Positions 1-8,649 of a stretch of 64,000 nt of DNA are shown here, one piece after another. The first letter of the stretch is position 1. Each line of letters starts with the position of its first letter. The stretch comes from UBA1227 sp045629305 (GTDB lineage Bacteria > Bacillota > Clostridia > Oscillospirales > Acutalibacteraceae). The notes beneath the pieces were generated by a model that worked only from the letters and a program-made list of their open reading frames with translations, ran no database searches and was not told the DNA's origin. The translations under genes and the position numbers were made by a program. Location of the stretch: the NCBI GenBank assembly GCA_045629305.1, contig JAZQQZ010000025.1:1-64000 (forward strand), written 5' to 3'.

Positions 1-2408
1 GTGATAAGAACCTGACGAGGCTTGGAGCCTTCAAATGGGCCTACTATGCCTCTCTCTTCGAGTTCATCGATGATACGAGCAGCACGGGCATAACCAACCT
101 TGAGCTTACGCTGGATAAGGGTTGTGGATGCCTGTCCTGCATTTACAACTGCCTCTATCGCCTGTGGAAGAAGTGCATCGCCATCGTCCTCACCTGCCGG
201 TGCGTCGATGTTGGACTTCTTGCCACCCTCAGATGCAGCTGCATGCTTGTCGATATCCTCAAGCACTGCTTCATTGTATTGAACTTCGCCCTGTGTCTTA
301 ACGAAGGCGATTACATCAGCAATTTCTTTATCTGGTACGTAGCAACCCTGGATACGGATTGGGTTAGATGCACCAACTGGATTGAAGAGCATATCACCAT
401 TGCCGAGAAGTTTCTCAGCGCCCATCATATCAAGGATGATACGTGAATCTGTACCGTTGGAAACCTTGAGTGCAAGACGGCTTGGGATGTTGGCCTTGAT
501 AAGGCCAGTGATGACATCAACACGTGGTGACTGAGTAGCGATTACAAGGTGCATACCAGCGGCACGTGCCATCTGTGCAAGACGACATACAGAGTCTTCT
601 ACGTCTTTAGCCGCAGCCATCATGAGGTCTGCGAACTCGTCGATGAAGATTACGATATGTGGCATCGGATTCTTTTCAGGATCCAATGCTGAAAGTTCAT
701 TATATCCCTTGATATCACGAACATTGTTCTCTGAGAATGTCTTATATCTGTTGAGCATTTCCTTTACAGCCCAAGCGAGTGCACCTGATGCCTTCTTAGG
801 GTCAGATACTACAGGGATAAGCATGTGTGGAATGCCGTTATAGCCGGTGAGTTCAACTGCCTTAGGATCAATCATTACGAGCTTAACTTCGTCTGGTGTG
901 CAGTTATAGAGAAGGCTTAGGATCATACCGTTCATACAAACTGACTTACCAGAACCAGTTGTACCTGCAACAAGTATATGAGGCATCTTAGAGATGTCCA
1001 TTGTGCAGATGTCACCTGCGATGCCACGACCGAGAGCAACTGTGAGCTTGCTCTTCTTAACCTGCTCCTTGTACTCCTTAGATTCAAGAATCTCACGGAG
1101 TGTGATGGCATCACGGCCTGTGTTAGGTATCTCGATACCTACAGCAGCTTTACCTGGAATAGGTGCCTCAATACGTATGCTTGTTGCAGCGAGCGACAGT
1201 GCTATATCATCAGCAAGGCCTGTAATCTTGCTGATTCTAACGCCCTGCGCTGGAGCAAGTTCATATCTTGTAACTGAAGGTCCGCGGCAGATGTCAACAA
1301 GTGTTGTCTCGACACCGAAGCTACGGAGTGCCTCGATGAGTTTCTCTGCGTTGTCCTTCATCTCGGACTCGCTGTTGCTTGAAAGGTTGAGCTTCGGTGC
1401 AGAGAGAAGATCCATCTTCGGGAATGTATATGCATACTCCTCTGTCTCATCATGAGCAGCGAGAGTTGGCTCTACAATTTCAGGCTCTTCCTCTACCTCC
1501 TGCTTCTTTGAAGCCTTCTTGATGATGTCATCAAGAAGTACAGAAGGTTTCTCCTCTGTTGTGGAGAAATCGACTGGTTTCTCTGGCTCAAGTTCAGGCT
1601 CTGGGTCCTTAACCTTCTTAGTGCGTCTATTCTTCTTCGGAAGTTCCTCTTCCTCTACATCATCAGGAACATATTCTGGTCCAAGATCTATGTCAGGATC
1701 AAATTTTTTCTGTTCCTTCTCTATAGCGCGCTGTTCGATGTGTTCCTCTCTTCTGCGCTTTGAAGTCTCATATGAATCAGCGACCATCTTTCCGCCCTTC
1801 TTGACTGGCTGTTTAACAGAGTCAAAGAAGCCGGCAAGTGTCGTACCTGTGAGGATCATGAGCATTGCGAAACAAAGAATTATGATTGTGATTACAGCTG
1901 GCGTTTTCGCACCGAGAAGCCAGAGGAGCGAGCCTCCGATCATAGCACCGACTACGCCGCCGTTTCCGGATCCTTTGCCAAGCTTATATGCTTCTTTAAT
2001 TCCTTCCCAGAAATCATTCCAGATGAATACTCCATCCTGGTCAGAGAAAATATGAATTGCGCCGCAGATTGTTGAGATAAGGATACCTGCAACGAAAACG
2101 CAAGTGAATACATCATCGAATGACTTGTCGAGTGACATCATTACTGCGATGTAGATTAAAAGGAATGGCCAAATATATGCGCCGATTCCGAAGAAACCGA
2201 ATAAAAGGTTCTGAAGCACAAGCCACACATTGCCACCTGGGACAAGTGTGATACAGAGGAATAAAACGGCAAATGCAAATAAGAGAATTGCCTTAACCTG
2301 GCGGTTGGCATTGTCTTTACGTGACTTTTCTATATACATCTTGCCATTCGCTGTATTCTTCTGCGGAGCCTTCTTTGCAGGTGCCTTTTTCTTATTATTT
2401 GTTGCCAT
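1..2408 (-). CDS. ftsK: DNA translocase FtsK/SpoIIIE (3' end cut by window edge)
   Basis: This gene encodes a membrane-anchored, ATP-driven DNA pump that clears chromosomes from the division or sporulation septum. The start is the ATG at 2406-2408, preceded by GGTAGGTGA, which overlaps the uppP stop. The translation opens with a Lys/Ala-rich tail, then several hydrophobic helices (about residues 30-190), a long acidic/basic linker, and the RecA-like motor with Walker A GTTGSGKS and the Walker B-like stretch VIFIDEFADLM. The C-terminal winged-helix gamma domain (reads ALLPQAIEAVV, then ASTTLIQRKLKVGYARAARIID) runs to the window edge, so only the last few residues are missing. It is probably cotranscribed and translationally coupled with uppP. 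The family is certain. Whether it is the vegetative FtsK or a sporulation SpoIIIE cannot be told. Confidence 0.95.
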   Translation of the reverse strand, partial: MATNNKKKAPAKKAPQKNTANGKMYIEKSRKDNANRQVKAILLFAFAVLFLCITLVPGGNVWLVLQNLLFGFFGIGAYIWPFLLIYIAVMMSLDKSFDDVFTCVFVAGILISTICGAIHIFSDQDGVFIWNDFWEGIKEAYKLGKGSGNGGVVGAMIGGSLLWLLGAKTPAVITIIILCFAMLMILTGTTLAGFFDSVKQPVKKGGKMVADSYETSKRRREEHIEQRAIEKEQKKFDPDIDLGPEYVPDDVEEEELPKKNRRTKKVKDPEPELEPEKPVDFSTTEEKPSVLLDDIIKKASKKQEVEEEPEIVEPTLAAHDETEEYAYTFPKMDLLSAPKLNLSSNSESEMKDNAEKLIEALRSFGVETTLVDICRGPSVTRYELAPAQGVRISKITGLADDIALSLAATSIRIEAPIPGKAAVGIEIPNTGRDAITLREILESKEYKEQVKKSKLTVALGRGIAGDICTMDISKMPHILVAGTTGSGKSVCMNGMILSLLYNCTPDEVKLVMIDPKAVELTGYNGIPHMLIPVVSDPKKASGALAWAVKEMLNRYKTFSENNVRDIKGYNELSALDPEKNPMPHIVIFIDEFADLMMAAAKDVEDSVCRLAQMARAAGMHLVIATQSPRVDVITGLIKANIPSRLALKVSNGTDSRIILDMMGAEKLLGNGDMLFNPVGASNPIRIQGCYVPDKEIADVIAFVKTQGEVQYNEAVLEDIDKHAAASEGGKKSNIDAPAGEDDGDALLPQAIEAVVNAGQASTTLIQRKLKVGYARAARIIDELEERGIVGPFEGSKPRQVLI

Positions 2409-2413
2409 TTATA

Positions 2414-3295
2414 TCACCTACCTAAAATAAGTTCTGCGATGCCAGTAATCGTAACTGTGGCACCGACAAGCAAACAATAGAAACCGAATACGATAAATTT
2501 ATCTGTCTTAACGAGCTTCTCAAGAAGCTTGATGCTGGCAACGCCAACTACTGCAGCAACAATTATTCCGACGATTACTGGAGCAATTGAAATTGCAATG
2601 TCGCCACCTTCGATAACATCCTTAAACTCAAGGGCCGTTGCTGCGATAACGGCTGGCGTGCCAAGTACAAATGAGTAACGAACCATGTAGTTCTTATCAA
2701 CGCCAGAAAGCATACCGGATGCGATTGTAGAACCGGAACGTGAGAGACCTGGGAAGATTGCTGAAATAAGCTGTGTGAAGCCTACAACGAGTGCATCCTT
2801 TGTCTCTACTCTGCCCCTGATATCATTATGTGTTCTTGAAACCCTTGTTCCAAGAAGAAGGAGTGCTGCTGTAACAAGAAGCATCACACCTTCAACGATT
2901 ATATCGTTATCGCCCGAGAGGATATCCACGATATCCTTAACTCTCATATCGTTGCCTATTGGGAGAAGGACGAAAAGAAGTGGTGCAGAAGAGAGAACGA
3001 ACATGTAGAGCATGTGACGGTTCTCTGTCGGCTCCTCTTTTCTAAGCCTTCCTGTGAAGAGATCACGGATGAAATATCCCATCTCTTTCAGCATGTCCCA
3101 GAAGGTCTTATAATACACTGCGATTACGGCGATTAGTGTACCTATGTGAAGGAAAACTGTAAGTGCAAGTGAGCCCTCTCCACTGAGATTCATAAAGTGT
3201 TGAAGTATGGAAAGATGTCCACTGCTTGATATTGGCAAAAACTCTGTGAGACCCTGAACGGCTCCTAAAATAATTGCTTGAAAAAATTCTTTCAT
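2414..3295 (-). CDS. uppP: Undecaprenyl-diphosphatase UppP (BacA)
   Basis: This is an integral membrane phosphatase that recycles undecaprenyl pyrophosphate to the monophosphate carrier used for peptidoglycan synthesis. It confers low-level bacitracin tolerance in known cases. The 293-residue length is typical. Both family signatures are present: GLTEFLPISSSGHL near residues 15-28, and PGLSRSGST near residue 185, which supplies the catalytic Arg/Ser region. There are about eight hydrophobic helices. The start ATG at 3293-3295 follows AAGGAGAAATTTC. It is the first gene of a two-gene unit with ftsK; its TGA lies inside the ftsK ribosome site. Confidence 0.96.
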   Translation of the reverse strand: MKEFFQAIILGAVQGLTEFLPISSSGHLSILQHFMNLSGEGSLALTVFLHIGTLIAVIAVYYKTFWDMLKEMGYFIRDLFTGRLRKEEPTENRHMLYMFVLSSAPLLFVLLPIGNDMRVKDIVDILSGDNDIIVEGVMLLVTAALLLLGTRVSRTHNDIRGRVETKDALVVGFTQLISAIFPGLSRSGSTIASGMLSGVDKNYMVRYSFVLGTPAVIAATALEFKDVIEGGDIAISIAPVIVGIIVAAVVGVASIKLLEKLVKTDKFIVFGFYCLLVGATVTITGIAELILGR

Positions 3296-3331
3296 GAAAT
3301 TTCTCCTTGAAATACAAGATATACGTCAAAT

Positions 3332-3360
3332 ATTATACCAAAACACAAGAAAAAACGCAA
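3332..3360 (-). promoter_or_regulatory. Promoter of uppP-ftsK
   Basis: On the minus strand an extended -10 element (TGG TATAAT, hexamer at 3332-3337) lies 17 bases from a weak -35 (TTGCGT at 3355-3360). It is about 37 bases upstream of the uppP start and divergent from the aconitase promoter. Confidence 0.6.
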
Positions 3361-3392
3361 TATATAGTGTAATAAAATAAGAAATAGTAATA

Positions 3393-3420
3393 TTGACAAA
3401 ATGGTTAAAGTTGTTATAAT
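3393..3420 (+). promoter_or_regulatory. Promoter of the aconitase-icd-rex-lar operon
   Basis: TTGACA (3393-3398) and TATAAT (3415-3420) are perfect consensus hexamers with a 16-base spacer, 53 bases upstream of the GTG start at 3473. The -10 overlaps a Rex-like half-site, which suggests repression by the Rex protein encoded in the same operon. Confidence 0.8.
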
Positions 3421-3440
3421 ATTTAACAATCTTTGTTAAA
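3411..3440. promoter_or_regulatory. Candidate Rex operator (three half-sites)
   Basis: Three Rex-type half-sites follow one another: TTGTTA (3411-3416), TTAACAA (3423-3429) and TTGTTAA (3433-3439). The first pair has the Rex order TTGTTA...TAACAA but one base more spacing than the usual TTGTTAAnnnnTTAACAA. The second pair forms a perfect inverted repeat, TTTAACAA-TCT-TTGTTAAA. The first half-site covers the promoter -10. Binding by Rex is inferred from family knowledge and from the rex gene downstream. Confidence 0.55.
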
Positions 3441-3472
3441 AAAAGTTATAAGTTATATAAAGGAGAACACTC

Positions 3473-5398
3473 GTGGGACAGACACTTAGTCAGAAAATCA
3501 TCGCCGATCATCTCGTATGTGGCGAGATGGTTGTAGGAAACGAAATTGGTATTCGTATCGACCAAACACTTACTCAAGATGCAACAGGCACAATGGCCTA
3601 TCTTGAACTCGAAGCCATGGGCATCGACAGAGTCAAGACAGAGCTCTCTGTTGCATACATTGATCACAATACACTTCAGACAGGATTCGAAAACGCAGAT
3701 GACCACCGCTTTATTCAAAGCGTGTGCAAGAAGCGCGGCGTGCGCTTCTCTCGCCCAGGCAACGGAATCTGCCACCAGGTACATCTTGAGCGTTTCGGTA
3801 TCCCAGGCAAGACACTAATAGGCTCAGATAGCCACACTCCAACAGGCGGTGGAATCGGAATGCTCGCAATGGGCGCCGGTGGCCTTGACGTTGCCGTAGC
3901 TATGGGTGGCGGTGAGTACTATATCACCATGCCTAAGATGGTAAAGGTTAATTTGACTGGTGAACTCCAACCATATGTTGCAGCGAAGGATGTAATCCTT
4001 GAGGTCCTCAGAATTATGAGCGTCAAGGGTGGTGTCGGCAAGATTGTCGAGTACCAGGGCCCTGGCGTTAAGACACTCTCAGTACCTGAGCGTGCCACAA
4101 TCACCAACATGGGTGCGGAACTCGGCGCTACAACATCTATCTTCCCTTCTGACGAGATTACCAAGGCATTCCTTGAGGCTCAAGGTCGTGGAGACGACTG
4201 GCGTGAGCTCAAGGCAGACGACGATGCCGTATATGACGAAGTAATTGATATAAATCTTTCAGAACTTGAGCCTATGGCAGCAATGCCTCATATGCCGGAC
4301 AATGTCCGCAAGGTACGCGAGATTGGTAAAATCCGCGTAGACCAGGTATGTATCGGCTCATGCACCAACTCTTCCCTTTCAGACATGCTCAAAGTTGCAG
4401 CAATTCTTAAAGGCAAGAAGGTTGCACCAAACGTAAGTCTTGCAATCGCTCCAGGTTCCAAGCAGGTTCTTTCAATGCTTGCAACTCTCGGAGCCCTTAC
4501 AGATATTATCGACGCCGGCGCTCGCGTTCTCGAGTCTGCATGTGGCCCTTGCATCGGCATGGGTCAGTCACCGAACAGCGCTGGTATCTCACTCCGTACA
4601 TTTAACAGAAACTTCGAGGGCCGTTCCGGCACAGCCGATGCAGGCATCTATCTGGTATCACCAGAAGTTGCTGCCGCTTCAGCCATCAGCGGATACTTGA
4701 CAGATCCGCGCGAGCTCGGCGCCCCTCTTTCAATTAGAATGCCAGAGCGCTTCCTTATCAACGACAATATGGTTGAACTCCCTGCTTCCCCTGACGAAGC
4801 AAAGGATGTGGAAGTAATCTACGGCCCGAACATCAAGCCTTTCCCAGACTCCAATGTTCTCACAGACGAGATCTCTGCCCCAGCAATTCTCAAGGTCGGT
4901 GACAATATCACAACCGACCATATCATGCCTGCTGGCGCGAAGATTCTCCCTTATCGTTCCAACATCCCATTCCTTTCACAGTTCTGCTTTAAACAGTGCG
5001 ATCCGAATTTCGCAGAGAACTGCAAAGCAGCTGGCAAGGGATTCATCATCGGTGGAGCGAACTACGGCCAGGGCTCATCACGTGAGCACGCTGCCCTTGT
5101 TCCTCTCTACCTCGGCATCAAGGCCGTCATCTCTAAGAGTTTCGCACGTATCCATGCTGCGAACCTTATCAATGCCGGCATCATGCCTCTCACATTTGAA
5201 AATGCAGACGACTACGACAAGATTGACCAAGGTGACTCGCTCGTTCTTAAGAACGTATTTGCAGCACTCGACAGTGGTAATTTCGTTCTTGTTGACAAGA
5301 CCAAGGGTATCGAAATCCCTCTCGTAGGCGTATTTACAGATAGACAGAAGGACATTCTCAAAGCAGGCGACCTTCTCCAGTACACAAAACAGAAATAA
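3473..5398 (+). CDS. acnA: Aconitate hydratase (aconitase)
   Basis: This [4Fe-4S] enzyme isomerises citrate to isocitrate. The GTG start at 3473 is seven bases after AAGGAG. The 641 residues match the short aconitase form common in Clostridia. The cluster ligands are visible as Cys297 (CIGSCTNSS) and Cys357/Cys360 (ACGPCIGMG). The C-terminal swivel domain carries the substrate-binding ANYGQGSSREH motif. Isocitrate dehydrogenase follows after 10 bases, which argues for aconitase and against homoaconitase or isopropylmalate isomerase. In an anaerobe this pair normally serves glutamate synthesis through 2-oxoglutarate. Being under a promoter with Rex half-sites, it is likely controlled by the NADH/NAD ratio. 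Confidence 0.93.
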   Translation: MGQTLSQKIIADHLVCGEMVVGNEIGIRIDQTLTQDATGTMAYLELEAMGIDRVKTELSVAYIDHNTLQTGFENADDHRFIQSVCKKRGVRFSRPGNGICHQVHLERFGIPGKTLIGSDSHTPTGGGIGMLAMGAGGLDVAVAMGGGEYYITMPKMVKVNLTGELQPYVAAKDVILEVLRIMSVKGGVGKIVEYQGPGVKTLSVPERATITNMGAELGATTSIFPSDEITKAFLEAQGRGDDWRELKADDDAVYDEVIDINLSELEPMAAMPHMPDNVRKVREIGKIRVDQVCIGSCTNSSLSDMLKVAAILKGKKVAPNVSLAIAPGSKQVLSMLATLGALTDIIDAGARVLESACGPCIGMGQSPNSAGISLRTFNRNFEGRSGTADAGIYLVSPEVAAASAISGYLTDPRELGAPLSIRMPERFLINDNMVELPASPDEAKDVEVIYGPNIKPFPDSNVLTDEISAPAILKVGDNITTDHIMPAGAKILPYRSNIPFLSQFCFKQCDPNFAENCKAAGKGFIIGGANYGQGSSREHAALVPLYLGIKAVISKSFARIHAANLINAGIMPLTFENADDYDKIDQGDSLVLKNVFAALDSGNFVLVDKTKGIEIPLVGVFTDRQKDILKAGDLLQYTKQK

Positions 5399-5408
5399 GG
5401 ATGAAAAT

Positions 5409-6569
5409 ATGAGTTACGAAAATTATGTAAATGAAGCATGCGAGAAATTCCGTGAGGTTCTAAACGAACAGCTCGCGAGAGTTGAACGCATGGAAAATGA
5501 TAAAGACAAGGTAGACTTTAAGGCACTTCCTGAGATTCGAATCGGCATCTGTGGTGGTGACGGCATCGGCCCTATCATCACACATGAGGCCGAGCGTCTC
5601 CTCGAATTCCTTCTCGATGAAGATGTAAAATCAGGAAAGATTAAATTCGTCGAGATCGATGGTCTTACAATTGAGAACCGTATGGCATGTGGCAAAGCTA
5701 TCCCAGACGATGTTCTTGCAGAGCTCAAGACCTGTCCTGTAATCCTTAAAGGACCTACAACTACTCCGACAGGCGGCACTTTGGAGAGTGCGAACGTCGC
5801 TATGCGCCGTGAGCTTGACCTCTACGCCAATGTACGCCCTGTCGCAGTACCTGAGGAAGGAATCGACTGGATTTTCTTCAGAGAGAATACAGAGGGTGAA
5901 TATGTTCTCGGTAGCCGTGGCTACGAGATTCCAGAGAAGCTCGCTGTAGACTTCAAGGTAACAACTAACCCTGGTACAGAGAGAATTGTTCGTACAGCAT
6001 TTGAGTATGCTAAGAACAACGGCAAGAACAATGTCGCCATCGTAACCAAGGCCAATATTATGAAGAAGACAGATGGTAAGTTCTCAACAATCGCTCATAA
6101 GATTGCCGAGGAATACCCTGATATAACAGCCGAGGAATGGTTCATCGATATAATGACAGCCAACCTCGTAAACCCAGAGCGTAGATCACAGTTCCAGGTA
6201 TTCGTTCTCCCTAACCTCTACGGCGACATCATCACAGATGAAGCTGCTCAGATTCAGGGTGGCGTTGGAACAGCAGGTTCTGCTAACATGGGCGACCACT
6301 ATGCAATGTTCGAGGCCATTCATGGCTCCGCACCTCGTATGATCGAACGCGGTGATGGCGCTTATGCGAACCCGGCCTCGATGTTCAAGGCAGCAGAGAT
6401 GCTCCTTCGCCATATCGGCTATACAGACAAAGCCGATATTCTCGCGAATGCAATGAGCATCTGCCTTGAGAAGGAGAAAAAGTACGTCATCACAGGTAGA
6501 TCAAATGGTGCTACATGTGAAGAGTTCGGTAACTATGTAATGGACACTGTAAAGTCCCTCGAAGAATAG
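5409..6569 (+). CDS. icd: Isocitrate/isopropylmalate dehydrogenase family, likely isocitrate dehydrogenase
   Basis: This enzyme catalyses oxidative decarboxylation of isocitrate to 2-oxoglutarate. It has 386 residues and shows the beta-decarboxylating dehydrogenase signatures. The N-terminal GGDGIGP is followed by the substrate loop TPTGGTLESANVAMRREL with the Ser-x-Asn pattern, and then by LDLYANVRPV. A C-terminal dinucleotide region (AIHGSAPRM) is also present. Its position directly after aconitase makes isocitrate the likely substrate; homoisocitrate or isopropylmalate are weaker alternatives. Cofactor choice (NAD or NADP) cannot be read confidently. Confidence 0.88.
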   Translation: MSYENYVNEACEKFREVLNEQLARVERMENDKDKVDFKALPEIRIGICGGDGIGPIITHEAERLLEFLLDEDVKSGKIKFVEIDGLTIENRMACGKAIPDDVLAELKTCPVILKGPTTTPTGGTLESANVAMRRELDLYANVRPVAVPEEGIDWIFFRENTEGEYVLGSRGYEIPEKLAVDFKVTTNPGTERIVRTAFEYAKNNGKNNVAIVTKANIMKKTDGKFSTIAHKIAEEYPDITAEEWFIDIMTANLVNPERRSQFQVFVLPNLYGDIITDEAAQIQGGVGTAGSANMGDHYAMFEAIHGSAPRMIERGDGAYANPASMFKAAEMLLRHIGYTDKADILANAMSICLEKEKKYVITGRSNGATCEEFGNYVMDTVKSLEE

Positions 6570-6579
6570 GAGAATTATT

Positions 6580-7215
6580 ATGGGATCAAAGTATATTTCC
6601 ATTTCAGTAATCAAGAGACTCCCTCGTTACTACCGTTTCCTCGGTATTCTTAAAGACTCAGGTATGGTACGTATCTCATCTCGTGAACTTGCAGATAGAA
6701 TGGGGCTCTCCGCTTCCCAGATTAGACAGGACCTCAATTGCTTCGGCGGTTTCGGTCAACAGGGATACGGTTACAATATCGAAATCCTCCAGACAGAGAT
6801 TGGTAAGATTCTCGGTGTTGATTCAGGTCTTAAGACAATACTCATCGGTGCCGGCAATCTCGGTAGAACTCTCGCTGATGCGATAGAGTTCGAGAAGCGC
6901 GGTTTCCAGCTCATCGGTGTATTCGATAAGAACCCTAATCTCGCAGGCCAGGTAATTGCCGGCATGCCTATCCGTTCATCAGCAGACATCGAAGATTTCT
7001 GCAAAGAGAACGGCGTAAAGGTTGCAATTCTTTGTATCCCTTATGAAGAAGCAGTTGAGATTATCGACACACTTATACTCGACTGTAAAATTAAGGGATT
7101 CTGGAACTTCTCACACTACAATATCAATGAAAAATACCCTCGTGCCATCGTTGAGAATGTACACTTCAACGATAGTCTTATGACACTTTGCTATCAGATT
7201 ATTAACGAGGACTAA
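6580..7215 (+). CDS. rex: Redox-sensing transcriptional repressor Rex
   Basis: This is a dimeric repressor that binds DNA when NAD dominates and lets go when NADH rises. The 211 residues match the family. The N-terminal winged helix has the conserved IKRLPRYYRFL and SASQIRQDLN recognition segment, then FGGFGQQGYGY. The Rossmann domain starts at GAGNLGRTL near residue 90. The start ATG follows TAGGAG closely. It lies third in the operon, so it probably autoregulates through the half-sites at 3411-3440. Rex usually sits with fermentation or respiratory genes; an aconitase-icd context suggests the oxidative TCA branch is a direct target here. Confidence 0.96.
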   Translation: MGSKYISISVIKRLPRYYRFLGILKDSGMVRISSRELADRMGLSASQIRQDLNCFGGFGQQGYGYNIEILQTEIGKILGVDSGLKTILIGAGNLGRTLADAIEFEKRGFQLIGVFDKNPNLAGQVIAGMPIRSSADIEDFCKENGVKVAILCIPYEEAVEIIDTLILDCKIKGFWNFSHYNINEKYPRAIVENVHFNDSLMTLCYQIINED

Positions 7216-7227
7216 TAGGCGGTAATT

Positions 7228-7905
7228 ATGAAACAATTGCTTAATCACTTGCCTCTCGATATTGTTCCTCATCCGGACGGATTTATTATCGTTGTACCGG
7301 ATGGCAAAGATGAGCAAGGCAAAATGAAGATATCTTTCCGTTTCTATAACTTCGCTACACGTAAGGTTCAGCGCGTAAAGCGCAGCTTCTACGCGCAGTA
7401 TAAGTTCGGACACGGATATATAGAAATTGCACAGCAGATCAAGGACTATATCACATGCACTGTATGCGAGGGTCCTGAAGGATATATCAATGTTGTATAT
7501 CCAACTGGAGAAATTGGAATATTTGACCTCGGTGGCAATCTCGTTTTCACAGGTGACCTCTCCTATCACGACTCACCTGTACGTTCTTGCGCACCGGAAG
7601 ACGATTATATCTGGTGCTGCGTACCAGATCAGAACGCTATCGTAAGATATTCCAAGAAATTGCAGCGAATCGACTTCCGTATCGGTGGTGCAGACACCAC
7701 TGCCATCGGTAGACCGATGGCCATCTCACGTATCGGCAACACCCTTTACGTGTGCTGCAAGAACTCCCAGAACATAAAGAAAATTGACCTCGAAAACTAC
7801 GTAGCTACAGACTATAAGAAGTTCGAGGAACCAGTTCTTAGATATATGCAGGTCGCTGGACGCGAGGTAGTAGTCCTCTCCTCCGGTATCTATATGCTTG
7901 ACTAA
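7228..7905 (+). CDS. Uncharacterised protein, possible beta-propeller-like repeat
   Basis: I do not recognise this 225-residue protein. It has no signal peptide or membrane helix, so it is probably cytosolic. The sequence is rich in beta-strand-like stretches ending in Gly/Asp turns (GFIIVVPDG, EGYINVVYPTG, GNTLYVCC), which resembles NHL- or YWTD-type propeller repeats but with too few repeats for a full propeller. Six cysteines occur, including a CC pair in WCCVP and another in VCCKN. It sits 12 bases after rex and 15 bases before larE, so it is very likely cotranscribed with the lar genes. A role as an accessory or partner of the nickel-pincer pathway is only inferred from position. Confidence 0.7.
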   Translation: MKQLLNHLPLDIVPHPDGFIIVVPDGKDEQGKMKISFRFYNFATRKVQRVKRSFYAQYKFGHGYIEIAQQIKDYITCTVCEGPEGYINVVYPTGEIGIFDLGGNLVFTGDLSYHDSPVRSCAPEDDYIWCCVPDQNAIVRYSKKLQRIDFRIGGADTTAIGRPMAISRIGNTLYVCCKNSQNIKKIDLENYVATDYKKFEEPVLRYMQVAGREVVVLSSGIYMLD

Positions 7906-7920
7906 TGAAAGGAACGCCAT

Positions 7921-8649
7921 ATGAGTAAAAGCTCTCAGCTTCTCAAAGCGACGCTTCGAGAGATTGCGCCCGACGGAAAACTTGCGATAGCTTTTTCCGG
8001 TGGCGTTGACAGCACAATTCTCTACGAAGTGGCGCGTAAAGCGGGATTTGACATTCTACTTCTAACATTCGATCTCAAGAAAGCTCTTGAGATTCCTGAG
8101 GTATGCAATAATGACAAGCAACGCTGCTACTATTGTAAGTCGCTCATGATGAAGACCTTGAAAAAGGAAGCACTCGCCAAAGGATATTCTGTACTCATCG
8201 ACGGCACCAATGCCGACGACCTCACAGAATATCGTCCAGGACTTAAAGCACTCTCTGAGAACGGTGTTCTAAGTCCTATTGCAATGAGTGGAATAACCAA
8301 GAAAGAACTCCGCAGAATAGGCCGTGAGATGCATCTTCCAATTGCCTATAAAGCGTCGTCGCCATGCGGTCTCACGCGTTTCCCTTACGGCACTCACGTG
8401 ACACCGGAGATGCTCGACGCAGTAGAAGTTGCAGAGCAATATCTCAAAGAACTCGGTTATGAATTCTGCAGAGTTAGAGTATATGGGAAAGAGGCCAAGG
8501 TCGAGGTAGAACTCGGTCTTATCGACCACCCTCCTATTGACACAGACCACATCTTAGAAATCATGAAATCCATCGGAGTAAAATCCGTAACTATAGATCC
8601 TAAAGGTTTCCGCTCGGGAACAATGGATGAAGGAGAAAACAATGGCTGA
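7921..8649 (+). CDS. larE: ATP-dependent sacrificial sulfur transferase LarE
   Basis: LarE adenylates and thiolates pyridinium-3,5-biscarboxylic acid mononucleotide during synthesis of the nickel-pincer cofactor of lactate racemase. The 242 residues carry the N-type PP-loop SGGVDS (residues 26-31), the RCYYCK motif near residue 69, and the conserved SPCGLTRFPYG stretch. Cys149 there aligns with the sacrificial cysteine of the Lactiplantibacillus enzyme. The start ATG follows GAAAGGAACGCC. The stop overlaps the larB start by 8 bases, indicating translational coupling. Confidence 0.92.
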   Translation: MSKSSQLLKATLREIAPDGKLAIAFSGGVDSTILYEVARKAGFDILLLTFDLKKALEIPEVCNNDKQRCYYCKSLMMKTLKKEALAKGYSVLIDGTNADDLTEYRPGLKALSENGVLSPIAMSGITKKELRRIGREMHLPIAYKASSPCGLTRFPYGTHVTPEMLDAVEVAEQYLKELGYEFCRVRVYGKEAKVEVELGLIDHPPIDTDHILEIMKSIGVKSVTIDPKGFRSGTMDEGENNG

